From Flavobacteriales bacterium (GTDB lineage Bacteria > Bacteroidota > Bacteroidia > Flavobacteriales_E > Vicingaceae), in assembly GCA_003487525.1 (NCBI GenBank), contig DNDT01000051.1, positions 1 through 6,624 of the forward strand: a stretch of 6,624 nucleotides of DNA, read 5' to 3'. A program made the translations under genes and the position numbers. The notes beneath the pieces were generated by a model that saw only the letters and a list, made by a program, of their open reading frames with translations, was not told where the DNA came from and did no database searches. Numbering within the stretch: the stretch's first letter is position 1; every line of letters begins with the position of its first letter. Positions 1-6,003 of this stretch are shown one piece after another.

Positions 1-65
1 GCAAGAAGTCCCGAGGCCCAAGGTCGAGGGACAATCTGCCCTTAGTAACAAATATCCGATGAACG

Positions 66-851
66 CTAATATGGATTGATGGAGTAACCAACAATAGTGG
101 CGATGAGCAATACAAAGAATCCCCAAAAACAAATGGCCGCAATGCTCATTCTCCTTCCTTTTTTTGCACTTTCCCTGTTTCTTTGGGAAACAGAATCACT
201 GCCTGTTGCAGCACGGAGTTCCTTGTTGCTCTGGACAATCCCGGGTATGGCCACAAAGGGAATTGCTAAAAAGGCAAGAAAATTTATGTAGGGAATAAAC
301 AGGGAGCTAAGAACGAGAATCAAGCTCCAATTACCCAACCTTTGGCCCCTTCCCCTGCCTTTGTAATCGTAAGTCATTTGTGAATTGGACTCGACATATT
401 CCGGTGTTTTTTCGGTTGTGTCGCTGGCGAGTACATCACGTTCAGTGGATGTTGCGTTTCGCATTACTTCAAATTGCCTTGACAAGGCCGCCGAAAAGGA
501 GTTAAGGTTCAGTTGCTTTGGTTCATCGTTTACATTCGCCTGGAGCGTGTTGTTTTCGTTCGAAGAATGCATCAATTTCCCAATCACCTCCAATACCGAG
601 TCCTGATTGTTTTCACTTACCGCAGCTATGGTACTTTTAATCAGCTCTCCTACACTGTCGCTTAATTGAGCCGTGTACACCTCCTGTGTTTGTTTTTCAT
701 TTATAACCATTACCGGTTTTGTGCGAGTCTTATAGTGTCCGTTCCATTCAATGTGGTAGCCATTTAAATGAACTCTTTTTTCTACTGTACAAGAAAATGT
801 TGCCAGGACGAGAAACAAACTTAACAGCGAAGCAATGTGCGTACTTTTCAT
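66..851 (-). CDS. Predicted lipoprotein with C-terminal membrane segments (DUF4190-like tail)
   Basis: Protein of 261 residues with no assigned function. I chose the ATG at 851 over an in-frame ATG 45 bases upstream (896) because it puts the hydrophobic signal sequence (residues about 5-20) directly at the N-terminus, ending in ATFSC with Cys21 as the likely lipidated residue. This lipobox is loose, as is common in Bacteroidota. Directly after it comes EKRVHLNGYHIEWN (24-37), a pattern I recall from other uncharacterised Bacteroidota lipoproteins. Residues 40-170 are polar and probably helical, ending in a basic RGRGQR stretch. Then come one or two hydrophobic segments (about 175-205), a charged loop ending KKGRR (230-234), and a final membrane helix (about 235-257). 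This tail resembles DUF4190-type small membrane domains. A lipid anchor plus C-terminal membrane helices suggests retention in the inner membrane. It lies 90 bases downstream of the phosphatase gene on the same strand, so co-transcription is possible but not shown. Confidence 0.75.
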   Translation of the reverse strand: MKSTHIASLLSLFLVLATFSCTVEKRVHLNGYHIEWNGHYKTRTKPVMVINEKQTQEVYTAQLSDSVGELIKSTIAAVSENNQDSVLEVIGKLMHSSNENNTLQANVNDEPKQLNLNSFSAALSRQFEVMRNATSTERDVLASDTTEKTPEYVESNSQMTYDYKGRGRGQRLGNWSLILVLSSLFIPYINFLAFLAIPFVAIPGIVQSNKELRAATGSDSVSQRNRESAKKGRRMSIAAICFWGFFVLLIATIVGYSINPY

Positions 852-941
852 GTTCTCAAAATTGTATTCCTGCACGACAAAATAAAACTGCCGCATAGGG
901 CCTACAAGTTAGTAATTTATCCAATAGTTGAAAATCCTTCC

Positions 942-2834
942 TCAAAACTCCACTCCAAGAACGCAAACGTCGTCAACCTGAAAGTGCAGCCCACGCCAGT
1001 CATGAAAATTTTTGAACAGGACGTCACACTGCTTGTGCATATTTTGGGTCTGAATATTCAAAAGCAGATTTTTAAGCGCAGAACTTTTGAATTTTTTGTG
1101 TTTCGGACCGCCAAATTGATCGGCATAGCCATCTGTCATCAGGTAGATTCGGTCACCGGGCTTTAATTGGATAACGTGATTGGTGAAAAGATTCATATCC
1201 GAATAGTTGCCAATCTGTTGCTTGTCGGCTTTGTATTCAATCAATTCTACATCCCGAACCAAATAAAGAGGATTATTCGCCCCGGCATATTCGAGGGTAA
1301 AATTCTTTTTATTGAAACAGCACAAGGCCATGTCCATCCCGTCATGAATGTCCAAATCTTCTGACTTGAAGGCCAGTTTTACAAATCGGCAGAGGTTGTC
1401 CAAAACGACACTTGGCTTGGTCACATTCAGACGCTCTACCAGTTGGTTGAGGCCGTTGTAACCAACCATGCTTACCATGGCTCCCGGAACCCCGTGTCCC
1501 GTGCAGTCAATCGCAGAAAACAGGACCTTGTTCCCCTTCTTTTTCATCCAGAAAAAATCACCCGAGACCATGTCCCGGGGCAGAAAGAGGGTAAAGCTTT
1601 CAGGAAACTCCGTACGCCATCTCTGAGCCGAAGGGAGTATGGCTTGCTGAATTCTCTGAGCATATCGTATGCTCTGAGTTATTTCGTGATTTTTGTGTTC
1701 AATTTCGTCATGTGCCTTTTTGAGCTCGACGTTTTTAAGTCGTTCTATTTCGGCCTGTTTGCCTGATAATTCGGAACTGTGAATGGCTTCACGCGCCTTT
1801 ATTTTTCCGCTTGTCTCCATTCCCAGCACTTTTTCTCTGACACTGTGAAATTTCTCGAAATACTCCAGTGAAAGCTCAATGTCTCCACGCATTTTTGCGA
1901 TGGTATACAATTGAAAATAGGCTTCATAGGTGATGTCCAGATTTTCAATCTTTTCACCGATTTCGAGGGCCATTTTTGTGTACAATTCCGCTTTTTCCAT
2001 AAACCCTCTGGCCAGGTAAACCTGCCCCAGTTTCCTCTTGACAAGACCCTCTCCCATTGGCTCTCCCATTTCAAAGTGAAGATGAAGGCTTTTCAGGTAA
2101 TATTCTTCCGCTTCAATGTATTTACGCTGCTCAAACAGCACTTTTCCCTTTCCGTAGTATGCAAATGCAATGCCTCTTAAATCACCTGTTTCTTCCTTAA
2201 GTTTTATGCTCAATTCGATCAGCTCGTCCGCTTTTTTGAGGTTGCCTTGTTTCAGGTAAATACCCGACAAAGGATTGCATGCATTTGACTCTCCGTTCTT
2301 GTCGCCGATTTCGCGGCTTAATTCCAGGCAACGTGTGTAGTTTTTTATGGCGTTGTCGTAATCATCGAAGATTTCAAAGATGTATCCAATGGCCTTCAGT
2401 GTCTTTGATTCGTTGTGTTTATCGCCAATTTCCCGCCAGATTTTTAAGCTTTCGAACAGGATATCAAGACCTTTTTCGTGATTCGCTGTTTTATAATTTA
2501 CGCTTCCGATGGTATAAAGGGCAAAAGCCTCACCAGCCGTATTTGGTTTCCTTGAGTAATAAGCTTTTGCTTTTTCGGCAAAATAGAGGGCCTGCGGATT
2601 GTTGCAGGTTATCATGTAGAAGAGCCCCAGATAATTTTTTGCCCGCGCAATCCGTTCCTTGTCCTTGATGTTTTTGGCCATCATTAAGGCATCGGAAGCA
2701 TAGTGAATGGACATGTCCACGTCTTTTACCCGAATGGTCAGCGCATTTTCAAGCAAGGTGTCAATTCGGGCGATGATCTTTGGGCTCGGCCTCGATTTGA
2801 TCCTCCTGTATTTCTTTCGCAGTGAAGGGGCCAT
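942..2834 (-). CDS. TPR-repeat, coiled-coil, SpoIIE/PP2C-type serine phosphatase
   Basis: Protein of 630 residues, probably a cytoplasmic protein phosphatase. Residues about 41-336 form a TPR array with a 40-residue period (about seven repeats; GD(K)xxxES recurs at the turns), likely the input or protein-binding part. Residues about 340-398 are charged and coiled-coil, ending in the linker ITQSIRYAQRIQQAILPS typical of Bacteroidota SpoIIE proteins. The catalytic domain spans about 405-630. Its metal-binding acidic motifs look intact: RDMVSGDFFW (Asp426), AIDCTGHGVPG (Asp443), DGMDMAL (Asp498/501), MTDGYADQFGG (Asp568) and a final VDD (621-622). Family knowledge says such enzymes are Mn/Mg-dependent and often dephosphorylate STAS anti-sigma-antagonists; the target here is unknown. 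Many relatives have a signal peptide and a membrane helix between TPR and coiled coil. This one starts MAPSLRKKYRR and has neither. The ATG at 2834 is kept because the next in-frame Met (residue 41) would cut into the first helices. It is divergent from the gene at 2992. Confidence 0.92.
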   Translation of the reverse strand: MAPSLRKKYRRIKSRPSPKIIARIDTLLENALTIRVKDVDMSIHYASDALMMAKNIKDKERIARAKNYLGLFYMITCNNPQALYFAEKAKAYYSRKPNTAGEAFALYTIGSVNYKTANHEKGLDILFESLKIWREIGDKHNESKTLKAIGYIFEIFDDYDNAIKNYTRCLELSREIGDKNGESNACNPLSGIYLKQGNLKKADELIELSIKLKEETGDLRGIAFAYYGKGKVLFEQRKYIEAEEYYLKSLHLHFEMGEPMGEGLVKRKLGQVYLARGFMEKAELYTKMALEIGEKIENLDITYEAYFQLYTIAKMRGDIELSLEYFEKFHSVREKVLGMETSGKIKAREAIHSSELSGKQAEIERLKNVELKKAHDEIEHKNHEITQSIRYAQRIQQAILPSAQRWRTEFPESFTLFLPRDMVSGDFFWMKKKGNKVLFSAIDCTGHGVPGAMVSMVGYNGLNQLVERLNVTKPSVVLDNLCRFVKLAFKSEDLDIHDGMDMALCCFNKKNFTLEYAGANNPLYLVRDVELIEYKADKQQIGNYSDMNLFTNHVIQLKPGDRIYLMTDGYADQFGGPKHKKFKSSALKNLLLNIQTQNMHKQCDVLFKNFHDWRGLHFQVDDVCVLGVEF

Positions 2835-2991
2835 TCTTAAAGATACTAAAAAGTGCGAAAAAAAATGCGGTTGAACTGTCTGAACGTCACTATGCCTGTG
2901 CGCTTTTGAAAGGTATTTTTTGTCGGATATTATACAATTATGGAAACAATACCGTTAGCTTTTCGTTACTTTCATGACAAAATCGAGAATT
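2835..2991. promoter_or_regulatory. Divergent intergenic region between phosphatase and small secreted protein genes
   Basis: These 157 bases must hold the promoters for the minus-strand phosphatase and the plus-strand secreted-protein cluster. A weak plus-strand match to the Bacteroidota -7 element TAnnTTTG is TAGCTTTT at 2956-2963 (7 of 8), about 28 bases before the ATG at 2992, with no good TTG at the expected distance upstream. On the minus strand TATCTTTA (2838-2845, 7 of 8) sits only 3 bases before the phosphatase ATG. Neither assignment is firm. I see no strong operator palindrome or riboswitch. Confidence 0.4.
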
Positions 2992-3402
2992 ATGAAAACA
3001 TCAATCATCTCAGCATTGGTTCTGATAATTTGGAGCACCTCTTTGTTTTCGCAAGAGGCACTCAAGGAAAAATTGAGTCAGGAAGGGGTCGTGGTTACAT
3101 ATGAATGGAAACCGTCCGATAAAAAGGATGCAAACAGTAAGTTGCAATTGTGCCTGGTCATTGAGAATACAAATACCTATGCGGTTAAAATGGAATTTGT
3201 CCTCGAGTTTTATCTTAAGGGAGAGGTCTATGAGGAGAGTCTGGTTCAAAAATTCTGCATCAAACCCGGTAAGCAAATTAAGGGGAAAAAATATGGCTTG
3301 TGCTGGATTTCCGAAGAGGTGTCCAACGAAGAAATAAACGGACCGGATTTCAAATGGGAAATGGGAGAATTGGAACTGAAGAAGGTTGAAGCCTGCAACT
3401 AA
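2992..3402 (+). CDS. Small secreted four-cysteine protein, function unknown
   Basis: Protein of 136 residues that I do not recognise. I chose the ATG at 2992 over the in-frame ATG at 2974 because it gives a standard signal peptide: MKTS followed by a hydrophobic core and SLFSQ, with likely cleavage before Gln21. The mature part (about 116 residues) alternates hydrophobic and polar residues in strands (GVVVTYEW, LQLCLVIEN, VKMEFVLEFYL) and looks like a small beta-sandwich, an inference from pattern only. Four cysteines (54, 89, 104, 135) could form two disulfides in the periplasm. There is no lipobox, sorting domain or membrane helix, so the protein should be soluble and periplasmic. The stop codon is 3 bases before the start of the Asp-box propeller gene, so the two are almost certainly co-transcribed and possibly translationally coupled. 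Confidence 0.75.
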   Translation: MKTSIISALVLIIWSTSLFSQEALKEKLSQEGVVVTYEWKPSDKKDANSKLQLCLVIENTNTYAVKMEFVLEFYLKGEVYEESLVQKFCIKPGKQIKGKKYGLCWISEEVSNEEINGPDFKWEMGELELKKVEACN

Positions 3403-3405
3403 GGC

Positions 3406-4428
3406 ATGAAATTATTATTAAACCCGATTTATTTACTTCTTTTTTCTTTTCATCTTTTCTCACAATCACAACCGCTGGATTTTTACGATTCCGGTGTAAA
3501 TTCTTCTTTCCGGGCGCTGTCCGTGGTCGATGATTCGATTGCCTGGCTTGCAGGCAGCGACGGCTGGATTGGCCTCACCACGAACGGTGGAAATTCATGG
3601 GCGTTTTACCGGGTAAAAGGAAGAGAGAGTCAGGATTTCAGAAGTCTGTACGCCTTTGATGATAAGAAAGCCGTGATCGCGAATGCAGGGACGCCCGCAG
3701 AGATCTGGTTCACCGGGAACGGAGGTAAAGACTGGAATATCGTTTTTACGGACAACGCAAAAGACGCTTTTTTTGACGGCATTGATTTCTGGGACAATCA
3801 AAAAGGACTTGCATACGGAGACCCTGCCGGAGACAAATTAAGCCTCTTATTTACAGATAATGGCGGGGAAACTTGGAGTCCCATTCCCGAAGAAAACCGA
3901 CCGTCAATGAGTTCAGGTGAAGCCTCGTTTGCAGCGAGCGGAACCGGGATCAGAACGTATAAAAACGGGCAGGCAATGATTTCGACCGGAGGAATGGAAA
4001 GCGGACTGTGGAAATCGTTGGATTTCGGACATCATTGGCAAAGATTCAACGCTCCAATCGTAAAAGGGAAAAACAGTGCGGGTATTTTTTCGCATCACTT
4101 TAACTCGGAGCATACCGGAATTATCGTCGGAGGTGATTATTTGGAAAGCGACGAAAAGACCGATCATGTATTCTACACAATGGATGGCGGCAAAACGTGG
4201 ATTATGCCCGAGCAACAAACACGTGGTTATCGGGAATGTGTTGAGTTCATCAGAGATTCGACCTTCATGGCAACAGGCACCAATGGCATTGACATCACAA
4301 CGGACAATGGCAAAAACTGGACCCCTCTTTCGGACGAAAAAAACCTTCATGTTTTGCGGAAAGCACGAAACGGAAGCCTGATTCTTGTGGCCGGATCACA
4401 TGGACGGATTGCCAGAATAAAAAACTGA
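3406..4428 (+). CDS. Secreted Asp-box (BNR/Ycf48-like) beta-propeller protein
   Basis: Protein of 340 residues with a signal peptide (about 1-20, ending HLFSQ). The mature protein carries six Asp-box motifs of the S/T-x-D/N-x-G-x-x-W type: TTNGGNSW (58), TGNGGKDW (103), TDNGGETW (150), SLDFGHHW (204), TMDGGKTW (258) and TTDNGKNW (298). They are spaced 40-54 residues apart, as expected for blades of a propeller. The C-terminal VAGSHGRIARIKN could supply the closing strand of a seventh blade. Relatives include the photosystem II assembly factor Ycf48/HCF136 and sialidase-fold proteins. No sialidase catalytic residue pattern is evident, so a scaffold or binding role is more likely than glycosidase activity. 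Database entries for such proteins in Bacteroidota are often labelled oxidoreductase without clear support. There is no T9SS sorting domain and no lipobox, so a periplasmic location is likely. The gene starts 3 bases after the preceding secreted-protein gene and lies 23 bases before the Fe-S protein gene. Confidence 0.88.
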   Translation: MKLLLNPIYLLLFSFHLFSQSQPLDFYDSGVNSSFRALSVVDDSIAWLAGSDGWIGLTTNGGNSWAFYRVKGRESQDFRSLYAFDDKKAVIANAGTPAEIWFTGNGGKDWNIVFTDNAKDAFFDGIDFWDNQKGLAYGDPAGDKLSLLFTDNGGETWSPIPEENRPSMSSGEASFAASGTGIRTYKNGQAMISTGGMESGLWKSLDFGHHWQRFNAPIVKGKNSAGIFSHHFNSEHTGIIVGGDYLESDEKTDHVFYTMDGGKTWIMPEQQTRGYRECVEFIRDSTFMATGTNGIDITTDNGKNWTPLSDEKNLHVLRKARNGSLILVAGSHGRIARIKN

Positions 4429-4451
4429 ATTGAATTGGTTATTTTCATGGT

Positions 4452-4676
4452 ATGGAAAAAACACATGAGTATTCAAACGGAGAAATAACCATTGTATGGA
4501 CACCGTCAAAATGCATTCATTCGGGGGTATGCGTCAAGACTTTACCCAAGGTATACAAACCGGGACAACGACCCTGGATAAATGAACATGCCGCCAGCAG
4601 CGATGAATTGAGAAAGCAGATTTCTTCCTGTCCTTCAGGAGCACTGTCGTATTTTGAAAATAAGAAAAAGGCATAA
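4452..4676 (+). CDS. yjdI: YjdI-family mono-cluster Fe-S protein (Fer4_19)
   Basis: Small cytosolic protein of 74 residues matching the divergent 4Fe-4S mono-cluster family (Fer4_19, PF06902), whose E. coli member is YjdI. The key signature is visible: CIHSGVC (21-27), LPKVYKPGQRPWI (31-43), then CPSGAL (60-65). Only three cysteines are present (21, 27, 60), which also holds for the core of the family; His23 in the first motif could be a fourth ligand, by inference. Such domains are often fused to or found beside CDGSH Fe-S domains or acetyltransferases; here the domain stands alone at normal length. The physiological role is not established and is presumed to be electron transfer or redox sensing. 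The ATG at 4452 is the only sensible start. The 23-base gap to the upstream propeller gene suggests transcription in the same unit, although that protein is exported and this one is not. Confidence 0.88.
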   Translation: MEKTHEYSNGEITIVWTPSKCIHSGVCVKTLPKVYKPGQRPWINEHAASSDELRKQISSCPSGALSYFENKKKA

Positions 4677-4764
4677 ATCATATTTTATCCTGATCAACTA
4701 CCTGATTGGTTCAACGCTTTTTTGAGTCATTTTAAGACCTTTGCACAATTCAATTTTTGAACCG

Positions 4765-5214
4765 ATGAACGAAAAAGGAGAACAAGCGTTAGTGAAGGTA
4801 GGTCAGGTAAATTACATAGCGGATATAACAGTCAGGGAACACAAATTAGTAGCCGACGAACCTGTTACTCTCGGGGGAGCGGACAAGGGGCCAAACCCAT
4901 ATGAATTACTGCTTTCATCGCTCGGTGCCTGTACGGCAATGACCCTGCGCATATACGCCGGCAGAAAAGACTGGCCGCTCGAAGAGGTAAGTGTCCAGTT
5001 AAGTCATACCAAAGATTATGTCGAGGATTGCGAAGACTGCGACGAGAAGGATCTCAAAATTGACAGGATCGTCAAAAAGATCGAGCTTAAAGGCGACCTG
5101 TCCGAAGAGCAGAGAAAGCGCCTCATGCAAATAGCGGACAGATGTCCGGTAAACAAGACCTTACTCGGAGAAATCAAAATTGAATCTCAAGAGTGGAAGC
5201 CAACCGAAGTCTGA
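4765..5214 (+). CDS. OsmC-family peroxiredoxin-like protein
   Basis: Protein of 149 residues from the ATG at 4765; an in-frame TTG at 4741 would add eight residues (MHNSIFEP) that do not look like family sequence, so I prefer the ATG. The OsmC/Ohr fold is recognised from GGADKGPNPYELLLSSLGACTAMTLR (38-62) and ADRCPVNKTLLG (125-136). Cys55 and Cys127 match the two reactive cysteines that reduce organic hydroperoxides in this family. A further pair in DCEDCD (Cys89, Cys92) is typical of the sub-branch found in Bacteroidota and could bind a metal or form a disulfide. The sequence is nearer to the general OsmC-like branch than to true Ohr, so substrate identity is uncertain. It lies 88 bases after the YjdI-type gene on the same strand and may have its own promoter. 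GACCTTTG (4736-4743) matches TAnnTTTG at 7 of 8 positions, but no TTG sits at the right spacing. The stop is 9 bases from the converging T9SS cargo gene. Confidence 0.92.
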   Translation: MNEKGEQALVKVGQVNYIADITVREHKLVADEPVTLGGADKGPNPYELLLSSLGACTAMTLRIYAGRKDWPLEEVSVQLSHTKDYVEDCEDCDEKDLKIDRIVKKIELKGDLSEEQRKRLMQIADRCPVNKTLLGEIKIESQEWKPTEV

Positions 5215-5223
5215 CGCGATTTC

Positions 5224-5898
5224 CTATTCCTTTATAAACTTTTGAATGCTTCGACCTTCGTCGAGTTTCAGTTCAATGAAATAGATTCCGGGACCGAGGT
5301 CACTGACATCCAGCGATCGCCTGTCACCCAAAAGTCTTACCTGAGCATGGCGCTTTCCGTCTATTGAAAAAACAGATACCTGATCCAGGTTTATATCCCG
5401 GTTCGCATTCAGGTAAAGTGTGCCGCTGCTCGGCACAGGGTACACTGAAAAACTTTTTTGTGATTCGTTCGCGTCGATACCGGCAGCCCAATCACATCCC
5501 CCGGCCGGTGCAACATCATAAACGAATGTCATAACGGGGCAATTGGATTTGTTTGTGAACGTGCCGTTGTTGGTGTACGTACTTGTATTATTGATTCGCA
5601 CGGTATTGTATGCTCCCGAAACATTAAGCGAACCATAGTTTTTCTGGTAAATAAAATTACTGTCCCCGGCCACATTGAGCGCTACGCTGTCTTCGGCATA
5701 AATGGTGTTATGACTTCCTGTAAGTATCAGACTCTTGCCCCTGCAAACCCAAAAGTAAGAGTTCGATTTGGTGCGCTGCTCGCCCTTGGCTTTTATCGAT
5801 TCCGAACTTGCATTTACTGTATTGGTACATTGAGAGAACGTATATCCGGATCCGATGATAAGACCCAGCATTATAACAACTAATTTTTTCATTGGCAT
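5224..5898 (-). CDS. Secreted T9SS cargo protein with DUF3060-like repeats and C-terminal sorting domain
   Basis: Protein of 224 residues from the ATG at 5898; a second ATG at 5892 (MKKLVV) is two codons in and equally plausible. A signal peptide covers about 1-23 (ending YTFSQ). The central part (about 53-103) has repeats of the form GSHNTIY, GDSNFIY and GAYNTVR, each preceded by a strand such as LILT or LNVS. This resembles DUF3060 (beta-helix-like, V-x-G-x-x-N-x-I/V). A Thr/Asn-rich stretch (STYTNNGTFTN) follows. Cysteines at 24, 52, 120 and 135 could form disulfides. The last 75 residues form a type A T9SS sorting domain: YPVPSSGTLYL, VSVFSIDGK, LDVSDLGPGIYFIEL and a basic end (IQKFIKE). 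Such proteins cross the outer membrane by the Por system and are released or attached to the surface after removal of this domain. No catalytic domain is visible, so a structural or adhesive role is a guess. The gene converges on osmC. Confidence 0.85.
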   Translation of the reverse strand: MPMKKLVVIMLGLIIGSGYTFSQCTNTVNASSESIKAKGEQRTKSNSYFWVCRGKSLILTGSHNTIYAEDSVALNVAGDSNFIYQKNYGSLNVSGAYNTVRINNTSTYTNNGTFTNKSNCPVMTFVYDVAPAGGCDWAAGIDANESQKSFSVYPVPSSGTLYLNANRDINLDQVSVFSIDGKRHAQVRLLGDRRSLDVSDLGPGIYFIELKLDEGRSIQKFIKE

Positions 5899-6003
5899 GG
5901 ATTTAGTTACCGATCAGTCCTAAAAATACTAAATCTAGCGGTCAAAATGAAATGCCTGATCACGGAGCTTTTATATCTTTAAATCCATTTTAACAGATTT
6001 AGT
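5899..6003. promoter_or_regulatory. Divergent intergenic region with an 11-base inverted repeat
   Basis: These 105 bases lie between the T9SS cargo gene (minus) and the AI-2E family transporter gene (plus). AGATTTAGTAT occurs at 5995-6005 on the plus strand, overlapping the transporter ATG, and as its exact reverse complement at 5926-5936. The core GATTTAGT occurs a third time at 5900-5907 on the plus strand, which forms an 8-base inverted repeat with 5928-5935 (20-base loop). TATCTTTA at 5974-5981 fits the Bacteroidota -7 element TAnnTTTG at 7 of 8 positions and lies 22 bases before the transporter ATG, a reasonable distance. No clear TTG upstream element goes with it. Whether the repeats bind a regulator is unknown. 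Confidence 0.4.

Noticed and set aside
852..941. Possible terminator in the gap between the phosphatase and lipoprotein genes (GCC...GGC before AGTTTTATTTT on the minus strand).
   Set aside because: The stem is only three base pairs and the T-tract is broken, so it is not supportable.
1443..1766. Plus-strand open frame of 107 codons opposite the phosphatase gene.
   Set aside because: Antisense to the conserved catalytic and linker motifs of the phosphatase, with no family resemblance of its own.
2299..2438. Repeated DNA with a 120-base period inside the phosphatase gene.
   Set aside because: Explained by the 40-residue TPR period (recurrent GDKxxES turns), not by a separate DNA repeat element.
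4691..4726. Imperfect hairpin TGA-t-CAA ... TTG-gt-TCA followed within a few bases by six T residues, between the YjdI-type and OsmC genes, as an intrinsic terminator.
   Set aside because: The stem is short, AT-rich and interrupted by an internal loop, so it would be unstable; not enough to call a terminator, though it leaves open whether osmC is a separate transcript.
5248..5266. Perfect 5-bp stem TCGAC-cttc-GTCGA near the convergent ends of osmC and the T9SS cargo gene, as a shared terminator.
   Set aside because: It lies inside the cargo coding sequence, is short, and has no proper T-tract on either side.
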